Shown: positions 1 to 6,040, numbered from the stretch's first letter. The stretch is DNA of 8,315 nt from Deltaproteobacteria bacterium (GCA_002707085.1 PALY01000046.1:2793-11107); one strand, 5' to 3'. Made by a program: numbers and translations. The notes: generated by a model from the sequence alone, not told the origin.

Positions 1-1
1 C

Positions 2-304
2 GCCCTTCTATCTGGAGGGAGAGAATTCAAAATGACCACTGGGACTGCGATTTCACCCAATATATCTGCAGATGAGGGCTTCGGAATTGGCTACTGGGGC
101 GAAGAGGATTTTCTCAACAAATTCCGTGCATTCAGAACGGATGCTGCACGACAACGAGACGCCAGTCCAACGGACCCAAACTCCCCTATGCCATGGTTCA
201 GCTACGCAGGGATGTCGGATGAGGATCTAAGCGCCATCTGGATCTACATCCAGGGCGCTCCAAAGATCTCCAAGAAAATCGAATCCACGTGGATCATGAA
301 ATAG
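2..304 (+). CDS. c-type cytochrome, C-terminal fragment (5' end outside window)
   Basis: This is the C-terminal part of a mono- or multi-haem cytochrome c, an exported electron carrier. The frame is open to the left edge and the residues before the first ATG (LLSGGREFK, bases 5-31) already fit the family, so that ATG at 32 is internal. Family features visible are the AGG/SGG-x-F strand, the N-I-(T/S)-x-D-x-G-x-G-I-G-x-W turn (here NISADEGFGIGYW), the following E-E-D-F helix, and MPWFSYAGMSDEDL near the end, which carries the methionine expected to be the sixth haem ligand and leads into the closing helix (SAIWIYIQ). The haem-attachment CXXCH must lie upstream, outside the window, so the number of haems and the partner enzyme cannot be judged. 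The gene ends with TAG at 302-304 and faces the HTTM gene tail to tail. Family assignment is firm; the exact role is unknown. Confidence 0.85.
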   Translation, partial: ALLSGGREFKMTTGTAISPNISADEGFGIGYWGEEDFLNKFRAFRTDAARQRDASPTDPNSPMPWFSYAGMSDEDLSAIWIYIQGAPKISKKIESTWIMK

Positions 305-351
305 CCACACGATTCCTGCAGATACCCGCCTGTCGACCGAGGCGTGTGGAA
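305..351. terminator. convergent intergenic hairpin, possible bidirectional terminator
   Basis: This 47-bp gap lies between the cytochrome and HTTM stop codons. CCACAC at 305-310 is complementary to GTGTGG at 344-349, and within it CGCCT (327-331) can pair with AGGCG (340-344) around an 8-base loop; the two stems compete for one base. No T-tract follows on either strand, so it is not a textbook intrinsic terminator. A termination role is inferred mainly from its position between convergent genes. Confidence 0.3.
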
Positions 352-1332
352 TCAAGATGACGACTTTCTTGCTGGACCGATCCGCCCTCGAAGAGGCTCC
401 AGCTTGCGAGACACCCAGCCAAGCACACGCTCCCACTCAATGAAGCAGGCAAAAGCCAAGCCACACATTTGATATTTGAAGGCGATGGCCATGAGGATGT
501 CGATTCCCCAGTGCAGCCCGAGAACCGTGATGATGAAGAAATAGCCCAGACGTCGGTGGAGCATGGCAAGGGGCGCCCCAAATTCAACAATCAATGTCAC
601 CACAGCCAAGACCGTCCAAGGCCAGTCATAATCGTAAATATAGTAGGTGATCTCTCGGACCTTTCTGGTGGTCATGGCATACCAGATTCCATTCATCGCA
701 ACCTGATCACGAAGGTTGCTACCGATTGCCCAACCCCAGCCTGCGGGTCCCATAATTTTTGCGACCCCAGCCACAACATACGGAAGTGTTGTACCCAATT
801 GCAGCATTCGAATGGCTGAACCAATTTTCCAATGAGCTTCCGTTGTACCGCGAACAAAACCCAACCATCCCAACAAAGGAGTGGACCATTTCTTCCGAAT
901 CCATGGGTCAAGCGCGAACACATTTGCACTCGGCATACACCCCAAAACCAGAACGTGAAGTGCAAGCATGTTTTCGGTATGAAACAACATTCCCCACGAA
1001 TTCTTGTAGGTGAGTGTGAACATGAACAATGCTGCGAAAGCAGGACCAACGAGCCGCCACCACAGGCCCAATATGAACATCACCCCAAGAACTGTGGTCG
1101 CGATTCCTAAAAACTCAACAGTATTTGGAGGTAAGGGTCCATCCAGTAGAGTGGCGAGTCCTATCGGGTCGAAAAGGTCTGCCTCTTTTCTTTCAAACGG
1201 ATCCAACCATTGACCGCGTCGGGAGATGTACCAAACACTGAATATGCCCGTAAGAATTCGAATGACCGCCAAACGTGTCGGAGACACAACAGGAAACCAC
1301 CAGCGGTCGAGTACTGTAACGATTCGTTTCAT
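352..1332 (-). CDS. HTTM-domain multispan membrane protein (SdpB / vitamin K carboxylase-like superfamily)
   Basis: This 326-residue integral membrane protein has about eight hydrophobic spans, near residues 20-36, 72-90, 94-108, 120-141, 174-193, 239-259, 262-280 and 286-300. It matches the HTTM pattern, the membrane domain shared by vitamin K-dependent gamma-carboxylase and bacterial relatives such as SdpB: a basic N-terminal segment with R20 and R25 entering the first span, an H-T-E-N-M-L-A-L-H segment at 118-125 followed by M-P-S-A-N-V-F-A-L-D (133-142), then V-E-F-G-A-P (249-254) and a later H274. The reaction of bacterial HTTM proteins is mostly unknown; gamma-carboxylase and SdpB are the known points of comparison, and no carboxylation is claimed here. 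Its ATG overlaps the TGA of the upstream small membrane protein gene in an ATGA, so the two are translationally coupled. The C-terminus is basic and probably cytoplasmic. Domain call is good, function open. Confidence 0.8.
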   Translation of the reverse strand: MKRIVTVLDRWWFPVVSPTRLAVIRILTGIFSVWYISRRGQWLDPFERKEADLFDPIGLATLLDGPLPPNTVEFLGIATTVLGVMFILGLWWRLVGPAFAALFMFTLTYKNSWGMLFHTENMLALHVLVLGCMPSANVFALDPWIRKKWSTPLLGWLGFVRGTTEAHWKIGSAIRMLQLGTTLPYVVAGVAKIMGPAGWGWAIGSNLRDQVAMNGIWYAMTTRKVREITYYIYDYDWPWTVLAVVTLIVEFGAPLAMLHRRLGYFFIITVLGLHWGIDILMAIAFKYQMCGLAFACFIEWERVLGWVSRKLEPLRGRIGPARKSSS

Positions 1333-1853
1333 TCCATTACCCGCTTGCCTTTCTTGTACTTCAGCGCTGTTCCACGGTTTGGTTTATCGATGGGATCCCG
1401 ACCCGGAACGTCACAAGCGGCCTTCACGTAGTCAACCACCGGCAGTTTTTTCCGACGACCAAAATAGTCCTCCCGACTGAAAGACCCACGAACCAGACGG
1501 ACTTGTACAATTTTAGACTGGCGGCCAGTCTCCGCTTTTGCGATACGTTTCGCTGCACGCTCACATAGCTCCATAGACTTGGTGCTGTTTCGACCATACT
1601 TGGCCACATGCCGCCGGGCCTGATTCATCGGACCACGCACAAAATAAGTAGATGGAATCACAGTGCGTTTTTCATCTGGATAAACGCCCACCATGTACGT
1701 GATGCGCTCCAATGGTCTCCTGGGTTTAGAGAACATGGGGTACCAAGACATGGGGAAACTGTCACCGTACACCCCACGCCAGCCTTCCTTGATTGGCGCC
1801 AAAATTGAAAAGGTCAACGCCGCACTCAACAGTGTGACCATGGTTTTGTTCAT
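1329..1853 (-). CDS. small single-span membrane protein with WYPMFS motif, partner of HTTM protein
   Basis: This 174-residue protein has one N-terminal hydrophobic segment (about residues 5-20, signal anchor or uncleaved signal) followed by a non-membrane domain rich in Arg and Lys. Just after the span comes an aromatic motif, S-F-P-M-S-W-Y-P-M-F-S-K-P-R-R at 32-46, followed by a strand-like region (ITYMVGVY) and a helical basic stretch. I do not recognise a named family with certainty. The layout (short span, W-x-x-M/F-F-S-K, PR, then a soluble domain, then an HTTM gene directly downstream) resembles SdpA, the obligatory partner of SdpB, as I remember that family. The ATG at 1851-1853 was chosen over a longer frame to 1922 because GGAGGGG lies just upstream and the hydrophobic segment then sits at the N-terminus. 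The gene ends in an ATGA overlap with the HTTM gene. It is probably periplasmic-facing and acts with HTTM. Confidence 0.7.
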   Translation of the reverse strand: MNKTMVTLLSAALTFSILAPIKEGWRGVYGDSFPMSWYPMFSKPRRPLERITYMVGVYPDEKRTVIPSTYFVRGPMNQARRHVAKYGRNSTKSMELCERAAKRIAKAETGRQSKIVQVRLVRGSFSREDYFGRRKKLPVVDYVKAACDVPGRDPIDKPNRGTALKYKKGKRVME

Positions 1854-1856
1854 TGA

Positions 1857-1863
1857 CCCCTCC
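1857..1863 (-). promoter_or_regulatory. Shine-Dalgarno deciding the start of the WYPMFS protein
   Basis: On the minus strand GGAGGGG is followed by TCA and then ATG (1853), giving about 5 bases from the GGAGG core. It selects this ATG over the in-frame start 23 codons upstream. Confidence 0.8.
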
Positions 1864-2102
1864 AGTGAGTTCCGCTCAATAACCCACAGCCATACACATT
1901 GAGACAAGACCCTCTGCGTCATCCATTTAGGTCACCAAAAAGCGCATTAACAGAGCTTAGACGACGACTTTTCAACCCCATAACCAAAAAAAATGTCGTC
2001 CACAAAAGTCTTGACACTACAACACTTGGCTCATTTGTGATACACCAGAAGCACACCCTCTTGCGGACTATTCTTGCCCGCCCCCCTCCACTCTCCCCTC
2101 TT

Positions 2103-2107
2103 GGAGG
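2103..2107 (+). promoter_or_regulatory. Shine-Dalgarno deciding the ParA start, possibly self-occluded
   Basis: GGAGG lies 4 bases before the ATG at 2112 and supports that start over an in-frame start at 1899. CCTC at 2097-2100 can pair with GAGG (2104-2107) around a TTG loop, and CCTCC at 2085-2089 can pair with the whole GGAGG, so the site could be partly masked in the mRNA. Confidence 0.6.
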
Positions 2108-2111
2108 CATC

Positions 2112-2990
2112 ATGCGAAGCCTGCTCAAATCTGGTATCCGTCGAATCTCTGGCACTGAAGACTCTTCTACACAGTCAACGCCAACCCTTCCTTCCGGCAA
2201 CAAAGACGCCACAGTCATTGCCATCGCAGCCCAAAAGGGTGGTGTTGGAAAGACAACGACCAGTGTGAACCTTGCCAGCGCACTGGCTCGGTTTCATGAT
2301 TTGAAAGTTCTCCTCGTCGATGTCGATCCACAAGGTCACGTGTATACAGCCATAAAGAAGCAAGTACATGCTGGAGGTGGCGCACTATCTTCCATCTTGA
2401 CGGACGAACGCGGTGGCCGTGAAGTCATGGAGATCAGCGCAGAAACCATGGTTGAAAACCTTCACGTGACCCCATGTGACCCACGCCTGGCCGGAACAGA
2501 AGACCTCCTTGGGACACGAATCGGAAAGGAGTTCATTCTCAGAGATTCACTCCGAACTACGCGTACCCACTATGATGTCATCATCATCGATTGTCCCCCC
2601 AACCTGGGCAACCTGACGGTCAATGCATTGGTGGCGGCAGATTTGGTTCTCGTTCCATGCGACCCTTCCCCACTGGCGGTGAACGGAGTCGACGCTCTGA
2701 TTGGAACGGTCAGCACCATTGCCAACCGGCTCAACCCCAATATCGATATTTTGGGGCTCCTCCTCACTCGCGTTGATGGAAGAAACATCACCCTAAACGA
2801 AGCGGTCAGAAATCAATTGGAGGCTGCGTACGGAGAGGTTTTACTGCCCGTACAAATTGGAATCAACAATAGCCTAAGCAAAGCACAACACGCCGGATTC
2901 GATGTCTTTGAACATGACCCCACCTGTCGTGGCGCTCAAAACTACGAAGCACTTTCTGGAATCGTGGCGGAACACCTAAAGCAACTGTAA
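2112..2990 (+). CDS. ParA-family (Soj-type) ATPase, orphan
   Basis: This is a 292-residue P-loop ATPase of the ParA/Soj family; such proteins use ATP-dependent dimerisation on DNA or membrane to position chromosomes, plasmids or protein complexes. Visible motifs are the deviant Walker A K-G-G-V-G-K-T-T (residues 42-49, with the signature first lysine K42), the switch segment L-L-V-D-V-D-P-Q-G (67-75), and Walker B Y-D-V-I-I-I-D-C-P-P (154-163, catalytic region around D160), followed by A-D-L-V-L-V-P-C-D-P-S-P. The roughly 33 N-terminal residues before the ATPase fold are basic then Ser/Thr-rich (RSLLKSGIRR) and hold no helix-turn-helix domain. There is no C-terminal amphipathic MinD-type helix that I can identify. 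No ParB gene and no obvious parS repeat accompany it, so it is an orphan here and its cargo is unknown; the following gene, 117 bp downstream on the same strand, is a candidate partner by position only. Length and motifs are normal. Confidence 0.93.
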   Translation: MRSLLKSGIRRISGTEDSSTQSTPTLPSGNKDATVIAIAAQKGGVGKTTTSVNLASALARFHDLKVLLVDVDPQGHVYTAIKKQVHAGGGALSSILTDERGGREVMEISAETMVENLHVTPCDPRLAGTEDLLGTRIGKEFILRDSLRTTRTHYDVIIIDCPPNLGNLTVNALVAADLVLVPCDPSPLAVNGVDALIGTVSTIANRLNPNIDILGLLLTRVDGRNITLNEAVRNQLEAAYGEVLLPVQIGINNSLSKAQHAGFDVFEHDPTCRGAQNYEALSGIVAEHLKQL

Positions 2991-3107
2991 GCCTGTCCAA
3001 CGATGACCGAGTCGAAACGAACCGGCTCCTCCATGCGCGTTGAATCAATCCATTCACTCTGGACGTAGTCAACATGGGTTAGCCCCTGTTCTCTATTGGG
3101 AGTTCTC
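2991..3107 (+). other. gap between ParA and E2-like genes, no clear signal
   Basis: These 117 bp separate two co-directional genes. I see only a weak 5-bp stem (GAGTC about 3010, GGCTC about 3024, one G-T pair) with no T-tract, and no convincing -35/-10 pair. Co-transcription from the ParA promoter is possible but not shown. Confidence 0.4.
3098..3102 (+). promoter_or_regulatory. Shine-Dalgarno deciding the start of the E2-like protein
   Basis: GGGAG is followed by TTCTC and ATG at 3108. It overlaps the alternative in-frame TTG at 3096, which therefore cannot be the start if this site is used. Confidence 0.75.
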
Positions 3108-4070
3108 ATGGCAGTGTACGACCTATTCCCCCCTCAGTATGCGTGGGCAGTCACCACATTTCTGATTTTATCCGCCCTCTTCGTCCTGGCGCACTTTAAG
3201 ACCAGTCGAGCCGATGGAACCCTTGTCAAAGGAGCACATCCATATCGAAGACTGATGTGGTTCGTCATGCCGACCAGAAACGAATGTGTTGTCTATTACG
3301 AGGACAAAATCCGAGCCGAGAACCTGATTCAATATCTGGCAGAAGCCAAGCCAAAATTTGAGTGTGATGTGACCCACGCTGCCGTGGCGGCACTCAACGT
3401 CGCCATTGGTGAAAACCCACGAATGAACCAGTTCGTGATTGGACGGCGACTGTATAAACGAAAAGAACGAGCCATCACCTTCAGTATGAAACGGAAAGCA
3501 TTGGACCGAAAAGCCAAACTGGCTGTGGTTCGAATCCCAATGGACAACTCCGAGAACTTTGCGTCCTTGGCCGGTCGGATGAATGACTCAATCACTCACC
3601 AACGTTCAGGAGAAAAAACGCACTCCGATAAAGAATACGCTCTCTTCAACCTGCTGCCCCGTACGGTTCTTCGTCTGTTCACCTGGCTATTTCACGCACT
3701 CGATTACATAAATCTGCTTCCGTATGCATTTACAAAAGAAGACTCGCTGTACACATCCGCGGTTGTCGCAAACCTGGGCTCCCTTGGTATGCAACCCGGC
3801 TTCCATCACCTATATGAATGGGGCACCAGTTCCGTATTCATGATGGTCGGAGCCATTCAAGATGAGCCAGTCGTGGAAGATGGTTCCATTGTGCCCGGTA
3901 AAGTATTGACCGTTCGGTACTCATACGATGAACGCATCGATGATGGGCTATCGACGCGACGGGCCATTCTGCGCGTACAAGAAATCTTGTCCAACCCGGT
4001 AGAGCATCTGGGTTGTTTGAATGAAGACAAGGCGACTTGGAAACCGATGGTACAAAACATCGACGACTAA
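3108..4070 (+). CDS. membrane-anchored 2-oxoacid dehydrogenase E2 catalytic-domain-like protein, active-site His replaced
   Basis: This 320-residue protein starts with one hydrophobic span (about 10-30) and a basic cytoplasmic-side stretch, then a domain resembling the E2 acyltransferase (chloramphenicol-acetyltransferase) fold. The family features I see are the helix and strand D-V-T-H-A-A-V-A-A-L-N-V-A-I-G-E-N-P-R-M-N-Q (87-108), a central V-A-N-L-G-S-L-G segment with a following Y-E-W-G-T-S-S-V-F (220-244), and the C-terminal S-Y-D-E-R-I-D-D-G (272-280) with a helix ending at N-P (296-297). Canonical E2 has DHRxxDG, whose histidine is the catalytic base; here E275 stands in that place, while D279 and G280 remain. 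There is no lipoyl domain and no E1/E3-binding domain, so it is not a normal pyruvate or oxoglutarate dehydrogenase subunit. It may be a diverged acyltransferase or a non-catalytic trimeric scaffold. Short lipoyl-less relatives exist in other bacteria. Fold call is good, function uncertain. Confidence 0.75.
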   Translation: MAVYDLFPPQYAWAVTTFLILSALFVLAHFKTSRADGTLVKGAHPYRRLMWFVMPTRNECVVYYEDKIRAENLIQYLAEAKPKFECDVTHAAVAALNVAIGENPRMNQFVIGRRLYKRKERAITFSMKRKALDRKAKLAVVRIPMDNSENFASLAGRMNDSITHQRSGEKTHSDKEYALFNLLPRTVLRLFTWLFHALDYINLLPYAFTKEDSLYTSAVVANLGSLGMQPGFHHLYEWGTSSVFMMVGAIQDEPVVEDGSIVPGKVLTVRYSYDERIDDGLSTRRAILRVQEILSNPVEHLGCLNEDKATWKPMVQNIDD

Positions 4071-4083
4071 GCCTCTATAGGCT
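4070..4083. terminator. mini-hairpin between convergent stop codons
   Basis: AGCCT, loop CTAT, AGGCT forms a 5-bp stem that fills the 12-bp gap between the E2-like and lipid kinase genes and touches both stop codons. No T-run follows on either strand (A-rich after it on the plus strand), so termination strength is doubtful. Confidence 0.3.
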
Positions 4084-5039
4084 CATCCAAAAAATAAAAT
4101 AAATGCCCACATCCCCACACCAGCGGCCACCGGGATGGACAAGTTGTCATCGATACGACGACTAAACAACTCCGCCAAGGCTCCAGGAATGGATGCGCTC
4201 AATGCAAAACACAGGGCCATCAAAACAGGCGTTGACCAAGCGGCCACCAACCATATCCAAGCCATCACTGTGGCCGTTACAACAAAAGCAAGTGTGCCGG
4301 CGATGGTGCGCCCGTTGACCAGTTGAACCCGACCATATCGCCTACCGATAATGGCGGCGATCGGATCACCAAAGCCAAGGACGACAATTGCCGCCGAAGC
4401 CACCTTCAAGTCCCACATGCATGCCAAAATAAACAGCGCAGTCGAGTACCAAGTGGCTGAGTTTACCCGCCAAGCTTCATGAGGATGAGCAAATCGTGCA
4501 AGCAACCACATCAAGAAGTCATTTACAGCCGGTACAATCCGCCGGGTCACTTCCAAAGTCCATGCCAGACACATCACACTGGATGACAAAATCAAAGCTT
4601 GGCGTTCGGTGATGAACAACAACAACACCACGGCAAACAATGCATTGGACACATGGTAGATATTCCGAGCGTAGTTGGTCGGCCTCAAGGAGGGCACATG
4701 AATATCCAGGTGACGGAGGCTCGCAGCCAATCGCTCATACGCGGGAGACACCCGGGTTCGGAAATCATCCCAGCTGGATGGCAGGTCTGGACCGTGCAAA
4801 TCCTTGTCCAGCAACATCTTTAGTTCCGTGAGCCGAGAACATACTGCCGTGATCGCAGGTGCCGGCGCCCGAGCCTCAACATTGGCCACCAGTTCTTGCA
4901 GTTGATCCCGCAAGAGCTTCACGCGCGCCTTCATCGAAGCCTGCAATTCATCACGGCAATGACTCGGGTCCAACTCACGCAAAATCGCGTACAAGTCGTG
5001 GGCTAGCTGTTCTGAACTGGGAGCAAAAGCCGTAGTCAT
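4083..5039 (-). CDS. dolichol/phytol/diacylglycerol kinase-like CTP-dependent lipid kinase with N-terminal extension
   Basis: This 318-residue protein has two parts. Residues 1-120 form a soluble, charged, largely helical region (for example 31-57 and 66-80, coiled-coil-like) that I cannot assign. Residues 125-318 are a multispan membrane domain with about six or seven hydrophobic segments (130-145, 149-160, 195-210, 212-222, 247-269, 271-286, 302-317). This half matches the SEC59/DGK1/VTE5 family, integral membrane kinases that phosphorylate polyprenols, phytol or diacylglycerol with CTP: L-E-V-T-R-R (162-167), G-F-G-D-P-I-A-A-I-I-G-R-R-Y-G-R (222-237), and A-L-A-E-L-F-S-R-R-I-D-D-N-L-S-I-P (287-303), the usual order of conserved acidic motifs. 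The true substrate cannot be read from sequence. The sphingomyelinase-like gene lies 63 bp upstream on the same strand, which hints at diacylglycerol or ceramide. No Shine-Dalgarno precedes the ATG. A later start (M36) is possible but has no better ribosome site. Confidence 0.82.
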   Translation of the reverse strand: MTTAFAPSSEQLAHDLYAILRELDPSHCRDELQASMKARVKLLRDQLQELVANVEARAPAPAITAVCSRLTELKMLLDKDLHGPDLPSSWDDFRTRVSPAYERLAASLRHLDIHVPSLRPTNYARNIYHVSNALFAVVLLLFITERQALILSSSVMCLAWTLEVTRRIVPAVNDFLMWLLARFAHPHEAWRVNSATWYSTALFILACMWDLKVASAAIVVLGFGDPIAAIIGRRYGRVQLVNGRTIAGTLAFVVTATVMAWIWLVAAWSTPVLMALCFALSASIPGALAELFSRRIDDNLSIPVAAGVGMWAFILFFG

Positions 5040-5049
5040 AACAGTTGCA

Positions 5050-5069
5050 ATTTAGTCAGTTGGCTAAAT
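5050..5069. promoter_or_regulatory. 20-bp imperfect palindrome, candidate operator
   Basis: ATTTAGTCAG and TTGGCTAAAT form a palindrome with 8 of 10 positions symmetric, ending 10 bases before the lipid kinase start. The TTAG-N8-CTAA core is the size of MarR- or TetR-type operators. It is AT-rich, which argues against a terminator. No regulator gene is in the window. Confidence 0.4.
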
Positions 5070-5075
5070 GAGAAC

Positions 5076-5107
5076 AGTGAAATCCAAGTGAACCTCACAT
5101 TTTCACT
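5076..5107. repeat. short AGTGAA repeats around the nuclease stop codon
   Basis: AGTGAA occurs twice in direct orientation with 11-bp spacing (5076-5081 and 5087-5092), and its complement TTCACT lies at 5102-5107 across the stop codon of the EEP gene. The second copy and TTCACT can form a 6-bp stem with a 9-base loop in the minus-strand transcript; the first copy extends to a 7-bp match. This may be a weak terminator or protein-binding site, or chance. Confidence 0.3.
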
Positions 5108-5960
5108 CCACCAACTGCCAAGCCAATGTCGCCGATATTGGAGGATGATCCGATAAATCAATGCCATTTGAATCAAGGAATTCACCAGACCGATTGGACC
5201 AAGAAATTGCATCGATTTCTACGTTTCCGCCACTTCTATAGAACACACGATCGATGTGATCCGTCTCTTCACAATCCACAGCCTCACAAGAGTCCACAAG
5301 CCCACCCTCATCCGCCAACTGCTCCAATAAAGGGGCATCTTCAGGGTCTGACCAGCGCAGATTGAAGTCTCCTGTAAACACAACCGCTTCACCCGCAGAC
5401 CATTCTTGCAGCGCCGAAAGAACCTCGGAGACCTGGACGGCACGTGCAGCATTATCTTCCGTACCACCACCCGCTTCAAAATGGGTGTTGTATACGTCGA
5501 CAGTCGGACCGCCCAAGTCGATCCGCAGAACCTGAAAACCTTTAGAAGCCAAGCAGTCGGACGCCCCGTCAGTGAGACCCGAACACGTGCTGTAGTGGAC
5601 CTGCATCTGTTCCACCACTGGATATCGAGCCAAAATAGAAAGACCCGATCCGTAAAACCGATCATCCAAAACTTCATCGAACCACAGGCGTGTCTCATGA
5701 TCGACTTGTGCGATCAGATTGGAGTGATTGCTTGGATCCCAATCTTCCTGCAAGCCCAAAATATCCCAGGCTGCAAGTCGAGGAGCGATATCCAACATCC
5801 TGCCAGATGTATCGTCCCCTGTGATTGCTTCTGGAAGTCCATGAACATTGTAAGAGAGTACGGTTAGCTCACCTTCCGACACCATCTCAATAGACTCTGC
5901 ACCATCGGTGTGTTTCGCTTCACACCCCATCAACAGCATCACCAACCAAGCACTACGCAT
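5103..5960 (-). CDS. EEP-superfamily (neutral sphingomyelinase-like) phosphodiesterase lipoprotein
   Basis: This 285-residue exported protein begins MRSAWLVMLLMGC, a short lipoprotein signal with acylated C13; E14 at the next position does not predict inner-membrane retention, so outer membrane is likely. The rest is one endonuclease/exonuclease/phosphatase domain with all core residues: N38 in SYNVHG, E72 in LQED, H160 in NTHFEAGGG, D198 and N200 in TGDFNLR, D237 in HIDRVF, and D271-H272 in LSDHPP. The D-C-L-A-S-K-G-F segment and the Cys pair C126/C136 match secreted sphingomyelinases of the Bacillus type better than DNases, so a phosphodiesterase on sphingomyelin-like or other phospholipid head groups is my first choice; an extracellular nuclease is the alternative. 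C225/C230 is a second likely disulfide. The start was set at the ATG at 5960, with TTGGAG 5 bases upstream, rather than the GTG at 5975. The lipid kinase gene follows on the same strand. Confidence 0.85.
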   Translation of the reverse strand: MRSAWLVMLLMGCEAKHTDGAESIEMVSEGELTVLSYNVHGLPEAITGDDTSGRMLDIAPRLAAWDILGLQEDWDPSNHSNLIAQVDHETRLWFDEVLDDRFYGSGLSILARYPVVEQMQVHYSTCSGLTDGASDCLASKGFQVLRIDLGGPTVDVYNTHFEAGGGTEDNAARAVQVSEVLSALQEWSAGEAVVFTGDFNLRWSDPEDAPLLEQLADEGGLVDSCEAVDCEETDHIDRVFYRSGGNVEIDAISWSNRSGEFLDSNGIDLSDHPPISATLAWQLVE

Positions 5961-5965
5961 GAATA

Positions 5966-5971
5966 CTCCAA
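5966..5971 (-). promoter_or_regulatory. Shine-Dalgarno deciding the EEP lipoprotein start
   Basis: TTGGAG on the minus strand stands 5 bases before the ATG at 5960. It falls just downstream of an alternative in-frame GTG (5975) and so favours the ATG, which also gives the more typical lipoprotein signal. Confidence 0.75.
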
Positions 5972-6030
5972 GCACACTTCATCATACCCTTCGTGGCAGA
6001 CAAATCATCAAGCGCATAGGGTGTGACCAT

Positions 6031-6035
6031 CGGAG
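6031..6035 (+). promoter_or_regulatory. Shine-Dalgarno deciding the YbjN-domain start
   Basis: CGGAG is followed by CATGT and the ATG at 6041. This favours 6041 over the GTG at 6023 and over the ATG at 6053. Confidence 0.65.
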
Positions 6036-6040
6036 CATGT

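Larger units (their letters stand above)
1854..2111. promoter_or_regulatory. divergent intergenic region with candidate parA-side promoter
   Basis: These 258 bp separate the minus-strand small membrane protein/HTTM operon from the plus-strand ParA gene, so both promoters should lie here. The one clear element is a perfect -35 hexamer, TTGACA at 2011-2016 on the plus strand. The expected -10 position is poor; the nearest AT-rich match is TGTGATAC at about 2036-2043, so the promoter call is tentative. An A8 run lies at 1985-1992. A pyrimidine-rich stretch (about 2077-2100) precedes the ParA ribosome site. No convincing promoter for the minus-strand operon was found. The frame across 1899-2111 is open and continuous with ParA, but I read it as non-coding leader. 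Confidence 0.4.
5961..6040. promoter_or_regulatory. 80-bp divergent promoter region (EEP lipoprotein / YbjN protein)
   Basis: The region must carry promoters for two divergent genes. On the minus strand TATGAT (5981-5986) is a good -10 hexamer, with TTGATG (6006-6011) upstream as a -35 at a rather long 19-bp spacing. On the plus strand I find no convincing pair. Confidence 0.35.

Noticed and set aside
32..34. ATG at 32 as the real start of the cytochrome
   Set aside because: Residues encoded before it already match the cytochrome family, the frame is open to the edge, and the protein would lack the haem-binding CXXCH.
469..1110. Plus-strand open frames inside the HTTM gene
   Set aside because: They have no recognisable domain or ribosome site and their composition is that of the complement of a hydrophobic membrane-protein gene.
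1899..2111. N-terminal extension of the ParA gene to an ATG at 1899
   Set aside because: GGAGG precedes the ATG at 2112, the extension adds no recognisable domain, and it would run through the only region available for divergent promoters, including a TTGACA element.
1854..2111. A parS centromere-like site near the ParA gene
   Set aside because: I looked for the TGTTTCACGTGAAACA-type palindrome and found nothing close to it here or elsewhere in the window.
3096..3107. TTG start for the E2-like protein
   Set aside because: The TTG overlaps the GGGAG ribosome site of the ATG at 3108, which has ideal spacing.
5219..5867. Overlapping open frames on both strands within the EEP gene
   Set aside because: The EEP frame carries a full set of catalytic motifs; the others show no family pattern and are shadows of it.
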